Counted from the stretch's first letter, positions 9,860-18,791 are shown. The stretch is 45,228 nucleotides of DNA from Hoylesella shahii DSM 15611 = JCM 12083 (GCF_000613445.1 NZ_BAIZ01000028.1:1-45228), one strand, 5' to 3'. The notes: a model not told the origin generated them from the sequence alone. Program-made: numbers and translations.

Positions 9860-10333
9860 TTAGAACTTAACGAAGTGCAGTCTGCATCTGCGCGAACTAA
9901 GAACCATGCGCGAACTAGTGAGATTGTCTATTCTGAAATGTTCGTTCAGGCTGTTTACACCGTAGTATTTCAGTACGTCTGTGTTGGTTATAGGCTGGTC
10001 TCCATGTTCGCGATCGTATAGATAGGGTTGCGAAAGTAGCAAGCTGTCTCCTTCTCTTTCAAAGCGCAACAGGCATTTTGATACTCTGTCGTTAATATCT
10101 TTCATCTCGAGCAGCTTATGTTGAAAAGCCCAAAATATGCGCATGCCCCCTATTTTGTTCACACCAGCCGTGCCGATGGTGTCTATTTGTTGTAGTCGCC
10201 AATAGCCGTCTAGCTTTTTGTTACGCGACATTTCTAATTGGCAACTAGCAAAAAACGCCAGTGTTATAAGTGTCATAAGGGTCATTGTTGTTATGCCCTT
10301 ATTCTTATATATGTTGGTTATTATTTGTTGCAT
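9860..10333 (-). CDS. Lipocalin-like lipoprotein, function unknown
   Basis: A short N-terminal membrane segment ends in ITLAFFASCQ, a lipobox with the lipid cysteine at about residue 31. The mature part (LDGYWRLQQIDT) resembles small lipocalin-like lipoproteins of Bacteroidales. I start at ATG 10333, after the Wzi stop at 10354. The longer open frame into the Wzi gene is not supported. A later ATG (MTLMTLITL, residue 17) would also give a good signal peptide. Likely cotranscribed with the Wzi gene. No catalytic motif seen. Confidence 0.7.
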   Translation of the reverse strand: MQQIITNIYKNKGITTMTLMTLITLAFFASCQLEMSRNKKLDGYWRLQQIDTIGTAGVNKIGGMRIFWAFQHKLLEMKDINDRVSKCLLRFEREGDSLLLSQPYLYDREHGDQPITNTDVLKYYGVNSLNEHFRIDNLTSSRMVLSSRRCRLHFVKF

Positions 10334-10353
10334 ATTGTTTGTCTTTGTCTTAT

Positions 10354-11916
10354 TTAAAAGAGTCCTTTCTTGGCCACGGTTAGCTGTGCACCCCATTTGT
10401 AGCCCAATATGCGTCCCATGTCGGCCCCAAGGGCTGCTGTAACTTGCCATTGATTGCGCAGTTGATAGCGGGTTTCAAGCAGAAGGCTTACATTATATTC
10501 TTTTTTCTCAAAGGGGTTAGCGTAGGTGCCAAGTCCGTTTTGGTAGGTGGCAAGTAGGCGATAACTCAAGTCGTCTGTGGGCTGTCCGCTTATGCCAAGA
10601 TGCCAAGCCACAAAGCGATTGTTGGCTACATTGATGTTGCCATTGGTGTTATAGAGTGGCGAACGATAAAGGGGGTTGCCCATTACCTGCCCCCAATGTT
10701 GCCAGCCCGTGTATATATAGTGGTTGTAATACTCGTCTTGTCCGCCAAGGTGGTCGGCAATGGTAGCGGTATGGTCGTGGTAGATAGGCCCACTTTGATA
10801 CTTGGTGTAGAGATATTCGAGTACAAACCCCGAAATCCATCGTCCGTATTTAAAACTCAACTCGGTTCCAAGCATCCAGTCTTTAAAGTCGTACATCAAA
10901 AATCTCCGCTTCTTTTTTTGCAACCAGTCTTCGCCTGTTTCGTAGCCATCGTAGTCCAATTGTAGCATCGACGAGTGGTCTTCGAAGTATTTATCGGCAT
11001 AAATAGAAAACCGCCATGTGTCTGCATCATAATTTACCCTTGCTAGCCATGCGCCCAGCTGGTTGCCTTCGGCGTTTTGATAGGTTGTTTCGCCCACGTC
11101 TCCACCGCCTGGCAAGAATGCTTTCCAATACGATTTTAGTCCGGTTCGTCCGTGTATTGTCTTCACTGTGCCATCTGGTTGTGGTGTGTAAGATGTTCCG
11201 CCGAAAGTAGAAGCCATCTCCAATCCCAGTTCTAGTGACATGGGAGCAAAGCGCTCGGGGTTACCAATCATCAAATAGCCAGCCTTGCTGTGAAAGAGTA
11301 CGTTTTCGGTGTATTGACTTTGTTGGCCCGAAAACTCCTTTTGCCATTTGTCGTCGGTGGTTTTACCATATGCCACATGTCCTTTTAGGTGTAGCCAGCC
11401 ATTGCCAAAGGGCAATATCCAATAGTCTTCTAAGGCTAAACGCACCTGTGGTATCGCGCGAGCGTTGATGCCCAGCAACTGTGATCCTGTGCTTAGTGTC
11501 TCATTTTTTAGTTGCATATGATGGCGTTTACTGCCAACGGTGAGCGTGGCGTAGAGCCAACGTGCCTGCACAAAAGCTTGGTCTACCACCAGCCTGCTTG
11601 TGAAGCCATGCGTAAGGGCCACATTAAGGCCATAGCCCACGGCCCATTTTCGCACCGAGTCGGTAGATAGTGGGCGTTCGATGCCCGCCATTAGGTAGGC
11701 GTTGGTTTTCTCAAGCGAACTCAGTCCGTGCTTGTTGGCATTGAGCCAAAGGGGTGTTTGTCCGCTAGAGGCTGTTGCTTGGGCTTCTACTGTGTAGCCC
11801 AAGTCTTTGCCTAAGTTTATTTTTCCGTGTTCGTTTGTTTCGCGCCACACCTGCGCTTGCAAGGCAAATGCGGGCGTAAGGCATGCCCAAATTAATACGG
11901 CGAATTTGTGTTTCAT
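10354..11916 (-). CDS. Capsule assembly Wzi family outer-membrane protein
   Basis: About 520 residues. The signal peptide (MKHKFAVLIWACLTPAFALQAQ) is followed by an outer-membrane barrel rich in alternating aromatic strands. The start GYTVEAQATASSGQTPLWLN, the internal GNPERFAPMSLELGLEM and the end LGADMGRILGYKWGAQL are typical of Bacteroidetes Wzi-like capsule proteins. Family role: anchoring or organising capsule at the surface. I prefer ATG 11916 over 11934 because it gives a clean signal peptide. Separated from the capsule operon by the lipoprotein gene and a 397-bp gap, but on the same strand. Confidence 0.85.
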   Translation of the reverse strand: MKHKFAVLIWACLTPAFALQAQVWRETNEHGKINLGKDLGYTVEAQATASSGQTPLWLNANKHGLSSLEKTNAYLMAGIERPLSTDSVRKWAVGYGLNVALTHGFTSRLVVDQAFVQARWLYATLTVGSKRHHMQLKNETLSTGSQLLGINARAIPQVRLALEDYWILPFGNGWLHLKGHVAYGKTTDDKWQKEFSGQQSQYTENVLFHSKAGYLMIGNPERFAPMSLELGLEMASTFGGTSYTPQPDGTVKTIHGRTGLKSYWKAFLPGGGDVGETTYQNAEGNQLGAWLARVNYDADTWRFSIYADKYFEDHSSMLQLDYDGYETGEDWLQKKKRRFLMYDFKDWMLGTELSFKYGRWISGFVLEYLYTKYQSGPIYHDHTATIADHLGGQDEYYNHYIYTGWQHWGQVMGNPLYRSPLYNTNGNINVANNRFVAWHLGISGQPTDDLSYRLLATYQNGLGTYANPFEKKEYNVSLLLETRYQLRNQWQVTAALGADMGRILGYKWGAQLTVAKKGLF

Positions 11917-12131
11917 ATTATATTTATAACGCACGATGTTTGAAGTTATTTCATTGTTCTAGCATTATTTTGCTTTTATAGACTTATGGCGCTAGCCTTG
12001 GGTTGTTTTTTTTTCTTGGCATATTGTGCCGATAGTGCCTTTTTCGTCTGTGGGTGTGGGATATAGGCTTGTTTTCTATACCTCTTTAACCTTCTGCAGT
12101 GAGTTTTAGTTTAAAAAACTCCAAACCGTTT

Positions 12132-13445
12132 TTATTTTTTTTTGTTTTCATTGTGTTCATGTTGTAGCATGGGTTTTATCCAAAAGCATCCCGCTAGCGA
12201 GATAATACCACATATAAAGGCAGCAAGAAAGAGATTGTTGTAGCCCCACCACTCTTGTAGCGCACCCGAAAACATGCTTGGAAGCATTTGACCTAAGGCC
12301 AAAACAGAAGTGAGCAGCACCAGCGTCACTGGCTGGGCTAGTTTGTTGGCTAAGGTTTTCAATGCCTCGTGGAAAACACTTAGCACCATTCCTAAGCCCA
12401 TTTGTCCCAAAAGAATGCTGATGGCGATGACTCCCAAACTCGTTGGCTGCGTCTCACTAAGCGCAATATAGAATGCATTGGTGAACAACAGTGCTGCAGA
12501 TATTGGCAAGATGCATGTAGCCAAGCCTTTCGTGGCAATGAGATTTTTACTAATCAAACTGCCAGCAATAAGTGCTACAACGCCAACCGTACCAAAGGCC
12601 AACCCAAATTCTTGTGGCGAAAGTCCTAAACCGCCGTTGTGGTTGGCATCAACAAGAAAGAGCATCACCACCTTAGAAGTGAGTGCTTCTGGAAATAAGA
12701 AGATAAAGGCGAAAAAGAACACGGCCAAGAGCTGTTGACGGGTGTGCTGTGTAAATAGCGTTTGTACTTGCTTTTTTACCTCCATCCATCGTTCGGCCAT
12801 CTGTTCGCATCGCTGTTGTTTGCGTAGAAGGTGGATAGACTCGTTGTAAGGGGTGGGTAATGCTGTGCGATGCCATAGCCAAGCAAGAATAAAAAGGCCT
12901 GCAACAGAATAGAATACCAAACTCCACGACAGGCTTATGCTGTTGCGATAAAGCAATTGCAGATTGCCAACCACCATCACCAAGAAGCCTTGCACAAAGA
13001 TAAAGGCTAGCAAGCGGAATATGCCTGGCATACCTGCTAGCCCCGTGCGCATGGCTTTTCCTAGGGTGTCGTGGTAAAAAATGTCGGCTTCGGTTTCGTG
13101 AATGGCTAAAGCAAAGGCTAAAAGCACTAGAAAAAACAATGTGCCTTGCAGCCAATGGGCTGTGGGTATGGTGAATGCCACGCCGCCTAAAGCCACGCCA
13201 AGCATTAGTTGCATGGCCACAATCCACCATCGGGGGGTGCGTATTAGTCCAACAAATGGCGACCACAATGGGCGCAATAGCCAAGGCAGAAACAACCAGC
13301 CCGTGTAAAAGGTTATTTCTGCATTGCCCAATCCCAGTTGCTTATAAAGCAAAAGTGCAAGTGTGGCGATGGCGGCTTGTGCCGTTCCTGTGCCTATATA
13401 GGTTGTAGGCAGCCATCTCCATGGGGTTTCTTTGGCTGTGGTCAT
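12132..13445 (-). CDS. AmpG-like MFS transporter
   Basis: A 437-residue protein with about 12 membrane segments. The opening WRWLPTTYIGTGTAQAA and the LGLGNAEITFYTGWLFLPW loop resemble the AmpG/acetyl-CoA-transporter-like MFS group, which imports muropeptides in Proteobacteria. The next genes upstream encode a SpoIID/LytB protein and a HIT/GalT-like protein, so a role in import or recycling of wall sugars is plausible. This is inference from context, and the substrate is unknown. The 155-bp gap to the upstream gene holds no other gene. Confidence 0.75.
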   Translation of the reverse strand: MTTAKETPWRWLPTTYIGTGTAQAAIATLALLLYKQLGLGNAEITFYTGWLFLPWLLRPLWSPFVGLIRTPRWWIVAMQLMLGVALGGVAFTIPTAHWLQGTLFFLVLLAFALAIHETEADIFYHDTLGKAMRTGLAGMPGIFRLLAFIFVQGFLVMVVGNLQLLYRNSISLSWSLVFYSVAGLFILAWLWHRTALPTPYNESIHLLRKQQRCEQMAERWMEVKKQVQTLFTQHTRQQLLAVFFFAFIFLFPEALTSKVVMLFLVDANHNGGLGLSPQEFGLAFGTVGVVALIAGSLISKNLIATKGLATCILPISAALLFTNAFYIALSETQPTSLGVIAISILLGQMGLGMVLSVFHEALKTLANKLAQPVTLVLLTSVLALGQMLPSMFSGALQEWWGYNNLFLAAFICGIISLAGCFWIKPMLQHEHNENKKK

Positions 13446-13600
13446 ATGCGGTGTTGTTGCTTGATACCACCTGCTTTAGCAGGCTTGTTTGTTTGCACTT
13501 TAGGCGTTATGCTTTGTGTGCAGATTGCCTTTGGTGTAGGCTTTATTGCAAAGGGTGGGGAAGCACTTGTTGCAAGGCTTCTCCCACGCCTTTGTGTTGT

Positions 13601-14932
13601 TTATGGGTAGAGGCGTTTTTGTTCGGCTCCTGGATAGTAGTGGGCCAAAATCTCGTGGAAAGGATAACCTTTTTCGCCCATTACGGCGGCGCCTATTTGG
13701 CACAGTCCCACACCGTGGCCCCATCCTGCACCTATAAATACGAAGCGTAGGGGCTGCCCTTGGGCATCGCGTTCGGTCACATCCACCACGAATGCCGAAC
13801 TATATAGGTGGCTTTCGCTAAGTGCGCGACGTATTTCCAGTTCTTTTCCCAATACGAGTGTGCGTTTCGTTCCAACGATTTTAAGGCGCGATATTCGGCC
13901 GCTTTTCCCTCTTTCAAGCGGTTCGAAGGCAGTAATAAGACCGAAATCAATGCCTAATTTCTTTTTGAGCAGCTGTCCCACTTCTTCTTGAGTGTATTCC
14001 ACACGCCAGCGATAAAAGTCGGTTGTGGTTTGGTCGAAGTCGTTTAGCACCTGCGAAAGTATGCGCGCATCGTGGGTGTTACAAAATGCATCGGGGTTGG
14101 AGCGTATCCAAGCATCGCTATTTGACTCGTTGGTTAGGTCTACGTCTACCGCTGCGTTGGCATGGTCGCGCACCACTTTAAGGTAGGGTTTGTCTTCGTC
14201 TTCCCAGCAATAACGATATTCTTCAACCATCCCACCACAGCATTTGCTAAAGCGGGCGTCGCAGATACCCTCGTCGGATAACAACACCAGGCCACGAGTG
14301 GCTTGCACTGCCTCTGCCACATGTTTGCTAGTGGCCTTGGTTATGCCTTGATAACGTTGGCAATGGTCGTCGGCGCACACGTCGAAGAGCGTGTGGTCTT
14401 CGCGGTCGTACCATTTCACAATCTCGTTTTCGTTCATCACGAATGCCGATGATGTGGCCGAAGCAGCTGTTTTCTTGTCGCGATTTTGTATCTGGGCAAG
14501 CAGCCAACTGCGCGAGATAACTGCATGAGCCTTTAGTAATTCGGGACTAGAGGTGGCGCTCATTTCGCTTGATATCACACTTTCAAGATAGTCTTCAACC
14601 GATAGTTGGTTGATGGCCACAATTTTGTCTCCGTCTATCACCAGTCGTAATGTGCCCTTAAAGGTTTGTGTTTGTTGTTGTTCCCAGTGGAAATTCACAC
14701 CAATGGTAACATTATGAAGCGAGAAGTTGGCCTCTGCATGGCAGGGTTGGAAGGATAATTGGGTGTATTCTTCTCCATTCCATACAATATGATTATTGCT
14801 CAGGCTTACTTTCTGTTGGCCTTGTGCTTCGTTATCGTTTACTTTATAGGCTGCGTTAAGCACGAAATCTATCTCTTTTGCGCTCATGATGCCCACCGAT
14901 ACTTGGGGCGCTTCATTGTATTTTAGTTGCAT
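13601..14932 (-). CDS. SpoIID/LytB domain protein
   Basis: A 443-residue protein of the SpoIID/LytB family, known from SpoIID as a lytic transglycosylase acting on denuded glycan. VEDYLESVISSEMSA at about 115 carries the conserved glutamate, followed by LLKAHAVISRSW. The C-terminus has GWGHGVGLCQIGAAVMGEKG and IL.HYYPGA, the family signature. No signal peptide is visible, since the protein begins MQLKYNEAPQVSVGIM. That is unusual for a wall enzyme and suggests a cytoplasmic role on imported fragments. It sits between an AmpG-like transporter and a DUF4922 protein. Confidence 0.88.
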   Translation of the reverse strand: MQLKYNEAPQVSVGIMSAKEIDFVLNAAYKVNDNEAQGQQKVSLSNNHIVWNGEEYTQLSFQPCHAEANFSLHNVTIGVNFHWEQQQTQTFKGTLRLVIDGDKIVAINQLSVEDYLESVISSEMSATSSPELLKAHAVISRSWLLAQIQNRDKKTAASATSSAFVMNENEIVKWYDREDHTLFDVCADDHCQRYQGITKATSKHVAEAVQATRGLVLLSDEGICDARFSKCCGGMVEEYRYCWEDEDKPYLKVVRDHANAAVDVDLTNESNSDAWIRSNPDAFCNTHDARILSQVLNDFDQTTTDFYRWRVEYTQEEVGQLLKKKLGIDFGLITAFEPLERGKSGRISRLKIVGTKRTLVLGKELEIRRALSESHLYSSAFVVDVTERDAQGQPLRFVFIGAGWGHGVGLCQIGAAVMGEKGYPFHEILAHYYPGAEQKRLYP

Positions 14933-15085
14933 GATGTGTTGCGTTTCTGGGTTTATTAATTTGTGGGGTCTACGACAATAGTCCGTATAAAGCCATAGAC
15001 GAGGCTTACTAGCCGTAGCCGCGCTTAGGTGTTTGGCTTTTTTCTCGTTGTTGTCTATATCTTTTTGTTGGTGTAGGGTTTGGTT

Positions 15086-16072
15086 TTATGGGTTGGCCAC
15101 TTTTTGTTTCACTTCTTCGAAGGTGTTTTGGGGCATGCCCACCTCTTTAAATAAGGCCTCGAGAAGGGGTGTGTCTAGGCGGTCGAAGTCTTCTTTACGT
15201 GGTGTAATAATTAGTCCGCCCATATCTAGTGCCCCAGGACTGATAAGCATTTGTGCATCTCCTTCGGCCGAATAGCAGGCAGGGCGATGCCTGTCGCGGG
15301 GTATTACCACGGTGATAAACACATTGTTGTGGCGCCATTTAAGGATGTTGAACATGGGTTCGGTTTCGTCTTCACGTTGCGGTAGGGCTTGGTAAAGCGT
15401 TTCAAACAGTTGCGCGTCGGTATCGGCATTGTTGGCAATGATGGCAAATGCCGGACAAGCATAATTAGTGAGGGCTGCTAATTCAGCGCCATCTTGGGCC
15501 ACGAGCAATGTCTGGCGATTGGAGTAAAGCATATCCCAATTGTCGCGCACGGGCAAATGGCTACCCATTCCAGCTTGCAAGTGCATGTGGTCGGGGGCAG
15601 AAGCACCGCATTTAGGGCCATTATAAAACACGGTGAGTTGCTCGAAGCGGTCAAGAAGTTGTCGCATCTTATCGTAATGTTCGCGAATAAGTTGCGGTTG
15701 GTGCATTTTTGCGGGTATGGTGAAATGCAGTGGCAGGATGGGGAAGGGGTTAACCAGTAGTTCAAAGTCGTTGCCAATGGGTATTTGCGTTTGTACCTCT
15801 GGTCTATTCTTCTCGCATAAGAAGCATGGGCGTTGTGCCAGTGCTGCCTTATCAATCTTTGCACCCGTTGAAACAAGGCGTGCAGGATTGCATTGCACGT
15901 AAAATGGCATGCCTGCGCAAGTAACAGCCTTGAGCAATACGCCTTTAAGGTCGTTAAAACGTTGCTTGGCGTCGGGCCATGCTTGTAGTTGTTCTTCAAA
16001 AAAATGGTTCAGCGTGTTGTCGCTTTGCATCTCTGTGGCTTTGGTTGTGCCTTGGCCATCGTTCATTTCCAT
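15086..16072 (-). CDS. DUF4922 protein, HIT/GalT-like nucleotidyltransferase or phosphorylase
   Basis: A 328-residue protein. PCFLCEKNRPEVQ at about 84-96 is a CxxC-containing GalT-type region, LLVNPFPILPLHFTIPA follows, and HMHLQAG at about 160 is the histidine-triad-like catalytic motif. The family resembles ATP adenylyltransferase, GDP-L-galactose phosphorylase and GalT enzymes, so it may make or break a nucleotide-sugar or nucleotide bond. The exact substrate is not known to me. Followed after 153 bp by the SpoIID gene on the same strand, with a promoter-like box just upstream. The true start could be slightly downstream of 16072. Confidence 0.8.
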   Translation of the reverse strand: MEMNDGQGTTKATEMQSDNTLNHFFEEQLQAWPDAKQRFNDLKGVLLKAVTCAGMPFYVQCNPARLVSTGAKIDKAALAQRPCFLCEKNRPEVQTQIPIGNDFELLVNPFPILPLHFTIPAKMHQPQLIREHYDKMRQLLDRFEQLTVFYNGPKCGASAPDHMHLQAGMGSHLPVRDNWDMLYSNRQTLLVAQDGAELAALTNYACPAFAIIANNADTDAQLFETLYQALPQREDETEPMFNILKWRHNNVFITVVIPRDRHRPACYSAEGDAQMLISPGALDMGGLIITPRKEDFDRLDTPLLEALFKEVGMPQNTFEEVKQKVANP

Positions 16073-16107
16073 ATTGGTAAATATACAGGTTTAGTTATTA
16101 TTGAATG

Positions 16108-16115
16108 CAAACTTA
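16108..16115 (-). promoter_or_regulatory. Putative -7 box for the DUF4922-SpoIID-MFS group
   Basis: TAAGTTTG on the minus strand fits TAnnTTTG and lies about 35 bp upstream of the start at 16072. No strong TTTG element was seen upstream. Confidence 0.45.
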
Positions 16116-16581
16116 CAAAAAATAAACGTAAAAAATGCAAGTCAATACAAGATTAACGATTTTAGCGATGCCTATATTATGGCTTTTTGTTATTATCGGG
16201 GGGCTTTTTATTTATGTCTAGATGGTGAATTGTCTTTGGCAAGTGTTTGTTTGGGGTGAACATGTGTTCGATGAATTTCTGTGGGCTAGGCGCTTTAATG
16301 TTTAATGTTTATCGCTACTAAGTGGCTGGCGTGTTTATAATTGAAGGATTTCTTTTTAGTAATCCCGTTTTTTTAAGCTCTAAGCTGCTTATGGTTTGTT
16401 GTGTGTAAAATAATCGGTGTAAATTTTAACATTGTGAGCGCCTTTTTTGTCACCAAATGTCCATCGGCGCGCAAATAATCGATTCTCGCAAGGGTTTGTT
16501 TGAATAAATAGATGGTTCACGAATATATATCGACGATACGGGTTTTCGTTGAAAAAAGCTGTGTTTTTGGAAAGAAATTGG

Positions 16582-16723
16582 GCTAAATGGTGCAAAACAC
16601 CTCGCTAAATGGTGCAAAACGCAGTGCTAACTCATGCAAAACGCAGTGCTAACTCCTACTAAACGCAGTGCTATTTGCTGCAAAACGCCTCGCTAAATGG
16701 TGCAAAACGCAGAACTAAATGCA
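16582..16723. repeat. 22-bp tandem repeat, six full units plus a partial
   Basis: Units begin at 16582, 16604, 16626, 16648, 16670 and 16692, each exactly 22 bp, with a partial seventh from 16714. Core: GCTAAATGGTGCAAAACGC followed by AGT or CTC. The first half varies (AAATGGTG, AACTCATG, AACTCCTA, ATTTGCTG) while the AAACGC half is almost fixed. Because 22 is not a multiple of 3, it is unlikely to be coding. Period and length resemble plasmid iterons, but no replication gene is adjacent. Confidence 0.9.
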
Positions 16724-16875
16724 ATATTTTGCGATTTATGAAAGGCTTTTAGGGGTTGTAGATGGCATAAATATACGCCTTTTAGGGCTGAGATACGGTT
16801 TTTAAAAGGCTTTTTAGCTGCTAAAAGTGGTTTTTAGCCCGATGAAAATTGGTGAACAAGCGCGCAAATAGAAAG

Positions 16876-16897
16876 GCAAAATGGTGCAAAACGCAGT
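16876..16897. repeat. Detached copy of the 22-bp repeat
   Basis: Matches the consensus at 21 of 22 positions (GCAAAATGGTGCAAAACGC, then AGT), about 150 bp beyond the tandem block. Confidence 0.8.
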
Positions 16898-17316
16898 TGC
16901 TGTGCTCAAAAATGATGTAAAAATAAAATCTGAAAGACTGAAAAAGGGGCAAAAAGCATGTTTTTTAACGTTGTTTTTCGCTAGAAGGTTTTTTTTGGAG
17001 AGTGTGTTTTGTAAAATAAAAACACCCTAATTAACAAAGTTGGTGAACAAGATGAGTTTTTAAACCCGAGGGCTATAGTCTTGTGTTTTGTTTTGGGCAT
17101 AGTCTCATCTTGCATCTTTTATTATGGCTGGTTGTTTTGCCAATAGTTGATAGATATTTTACATTCCAAGTTATCTATTCGTAATAAGTGCGATTGTTGT
17201 TAGGGTTAATGCCCATTTGGGTTTAATGTAAAATTGTTTATCCCTCATAAGTTTAACGAGAATATGGCAGTTAAAGGCTTAATTAGGTCAATAATAGTAA
17301 ATTTGTGCTGATAATA

Positions 17317-17349
17317 TTTGTGTATTCTGTTTAAAATTCTATAACTTTG
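17317..17349 (+). promoter_or_regulatory. Promoter for the small Asp-box protein and its leader
   Basis: TTTG at 17317-17320 and TAACTTTG at 17342-17349, 21 bp apart, fit the Bacteroidota -33/-7 consensus well. Transcription would start near 17357, about 255 nt before ATG 17611. Confidence 0.65.
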
Positions 17350-17610
17350 CAAATGGGGCGATATTGTTATTCCCCGCGCGTATTTTAAACAAACAAATGC
17401 GATGTGCTTATTATGAGAAATGGTTGCTGTACTAACACTTTAAACATGTCACAAGTGGGTTATGGCAATTGCTGTGAAATGGTTGGGTTTGTGCTTCTTT
17501 GAAACGGGGCAACCATGAATAGCTGGTCTAAAATAAGCACAGCCAGTTAGCGCATCTAAACATCTACTATTAAAGCCTAGAAAAACTGGGTAGGCATTGG
17601 AGACACAACC
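17350..17610 (+). other. Long 5' leader, possible structured RNA
   Basis: Begins with a small hairpin (GGGGCGATATTGTTATTCCCC, broken as GGGG and CCCC arms around a short loop). Several GC-containing segments later (GGGGCAACC, GCTGGTC, AGCCAG) could pair. No known riboswitch or housekeeping RNA was recognised. The basis is only the promoter position and the lack of coding content. Confidence 0.3.
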
Positions 17611-17955
17611 ATGGCACAACTAATTAACTTTGGCGGAGATGTAATTCGCATCAATAGTCTGAAAAACATTATCGAGTATTCAACAAATGGTGGTTGCACG
17701 TGGACCACTCGTTGTAGCGATACTTCGGTAGGCACGTTTATAAACCTTAGTGTCTTTAGAGGAGAATTGCTAGCTTGCACTTCAAAGGGTGTTTATTGCT
17801 CACAAAACAGTGGTAAAACGTGGTCGGCTCGTTGCATTCTTACTTCTTATGGCTCATTTTTCGACATCTTTGCAGATGGCTCCAATCTGTGGGCCACAAC
17901 AAGTAGGGGATTATATTATTCTGTTAATAGTGGGCGTTCGTGGTGTCCACGCTAA
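17611..17955 (+). CDS. Small protein with Asp-box (BNR) repeats
   Basis: A 114-residue protein with no signal peptide. Three repeats of the pattern S-x-N-x-G-x-[TS]-W are visible: STNGGCTWTTRC, SQNSGKTWSARC and SVNSGRSWCPR, spaced about 40 residues apart. Two continue into a C-x-x-[TS]-x-x-G-[TS]-F strand. Asp-boxes are structural turns of beta-propellers in sialidases and other families. Three repeats are too few for a full propeller, so it may assemble as an oligomer. Its role is unknown. It has its own promoter and long leader, and a terminator 20 nt after the stop, so it is a stand-alone unit. Confidence 0.75.
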   Translation: MAQLINFGGDVIRINSLKNIIEYSTNGGCTWTTRCSDTSVGTFINLSVFRGELLACTSKGVYCSQNSGKTWSARCILTSYGSFFDIFADGSNLWATTSRGLYYSVNSGRSWCPR

Positions 17956-17974
17956 ATAATGGTGTTTATTATAA

Positions 17975-18019
17975 ATTGGTCTGTTGGTTTGTTTAAGTGC
18001 CAATAGACCAATGTTTTTT
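17975..18019 (+). terminator. Intrinsic terminator after the Asp-box gene
   Basis: ATTGGTCTGTTGG pairs with CCAATAGACCAAT (one mismatch), followed by a T6 run at 18014-18019. Confidence 0.85.
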
Positions 18020-18042
18020 ATCTAGAGAAAAGATTTTAATGT

Positions 18043-18171
18043 TTAGCTTTTACCAACATCAATAATCAGCGAGGGCAGTTTGGTGTTATTTGCTGTTACA
18101 AAGCCCTTGGTAGGGTGTGTTTTGTCTACAGCTAGATTCTTAATGTCTTTGCTTGATGGTGCGATACAAGT
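18043..18171 (-). pseudogene. Possible remnant of a gene 3' end
   Basis: A 42-codon minus-strand frame with no start codon and protein-like composition (KTHPTKGFVTANNTKLPS, then LIIDVGKS and a stop). It begins just after a TAA and has no upstream continuation. It could be the decayed end of a lost gene or chance. Family not recognised. Confidence 0.25.
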
Positions 18172-18220
18172 TTAGATTCTGTCTCAGATAGCGGTTTTTA
18201 CAGATGCGATATGCAGGTGT

Positions 18221-18791
18221 TTAAAACTTTTTCCCACCAGCAATTTTTAAGAATGTGCTAGCCAAGATGCGTAGGTCCATCCCCCACGTGCGGTGTTGCA
18301 GGTAGTAAAGGTCTAGTTCAAGACGTTTAAGCATTTTATCAATGGTATCTGCATAACCATTGTAGAGGGTGGCATAAGATGTTACGCCTGGGCGTAAGGA
18401 GTATAGCTGTTCGTAGCGAGCATCTTTTGCCATAATCTGTTCGATGTAAAAGCGGCGTTCGGGGCGTGGACCAATAAACGCCATGTCGCCAATAAGTACG
18501 TTCCAAAGTTGTGGCAACTCGTCGAGATGATGTTCGCGAAGAAACCTACCACACGTGTAAGGCGGTCGTCGCCATCAACCTCAAGCACCATGGGCCGTTT
18601 TCTTCGGCATCCATGCGCATCGTTCTGAATTTATAGATAAAAAAAGGTTTTCCGTTTCGGCCTATACGTTCTTGTGTATAGATAACGGGTAGCCCATCGT
18701 CAAGCCTTATGGCAATGGCACAAAGCACGATAAGGGGTGAGAAAATCACAAGGCAAAGAGCCGAAATAATGAGGTCGAATATTCTTTTCAT
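18221..18791 (-). CDS. PglC-like sugar-phosphate transferase (frame broken twice)
   Basis: Monotopic phosphoglycosyl transferase that loads the first sugar phosphate onto undecaprenyl phosphate. The N-terminal re-entrant helix (MKRIFDLIISALCLVIFSPL) is followed by TQERIGRNGKPFFIYKFRTM. The catalytic DE dyad lies in LDELPQLWNVL, then GDMAFIGPRPERRFY and the C-terminal LRPGVTSYATLYNG. At 190 residues after repair it is the short PglC type without extra N-terminal membrane helices. Two one-base losses, near 18592 and 18543, put the middle in another frame, and adding a base at each restores all motifs in order. It overlaps the WecA-like gene as ATGA. Confidence 0.85.

Larger units (their letters stand above)
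16073..17610. other. 1.5-kb gene-poor region
   Basis: No convincing protein gene on either strand. It holds a leftward promoter box (16108-16115), an AATAATCGATTCTCG 15-mer (16474-16488) repeated at 44002-44016, the 22-bp tandem repeat (16582-16723), one detached copy (16876-16897), AT-rich stretches, and a rightward promoter (17317-17349) with a roughly 250-nt leader. A 68-codon frame at 16389-16595 looks random. Confidence 0.7.

Noticed and set aside
9860..10450. Longer start for the lipocalin-like lipoprotein
   Set aside because: The extra N-terminal residues overlap the Wzi gene and lack a signal; ATG 10333 gives a proper lipobox distance.
16389..16595. 68-codon minus-strand frame in the repeat region
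   Set aside because: No features, low-complexity surroundings and overlap with the repeated block start.
16582..16723. 22-bp repeats as a CRISPR array
   Set aside because: Units are directly adjacent without 30-40 bp spacers, and no cas gene is near.
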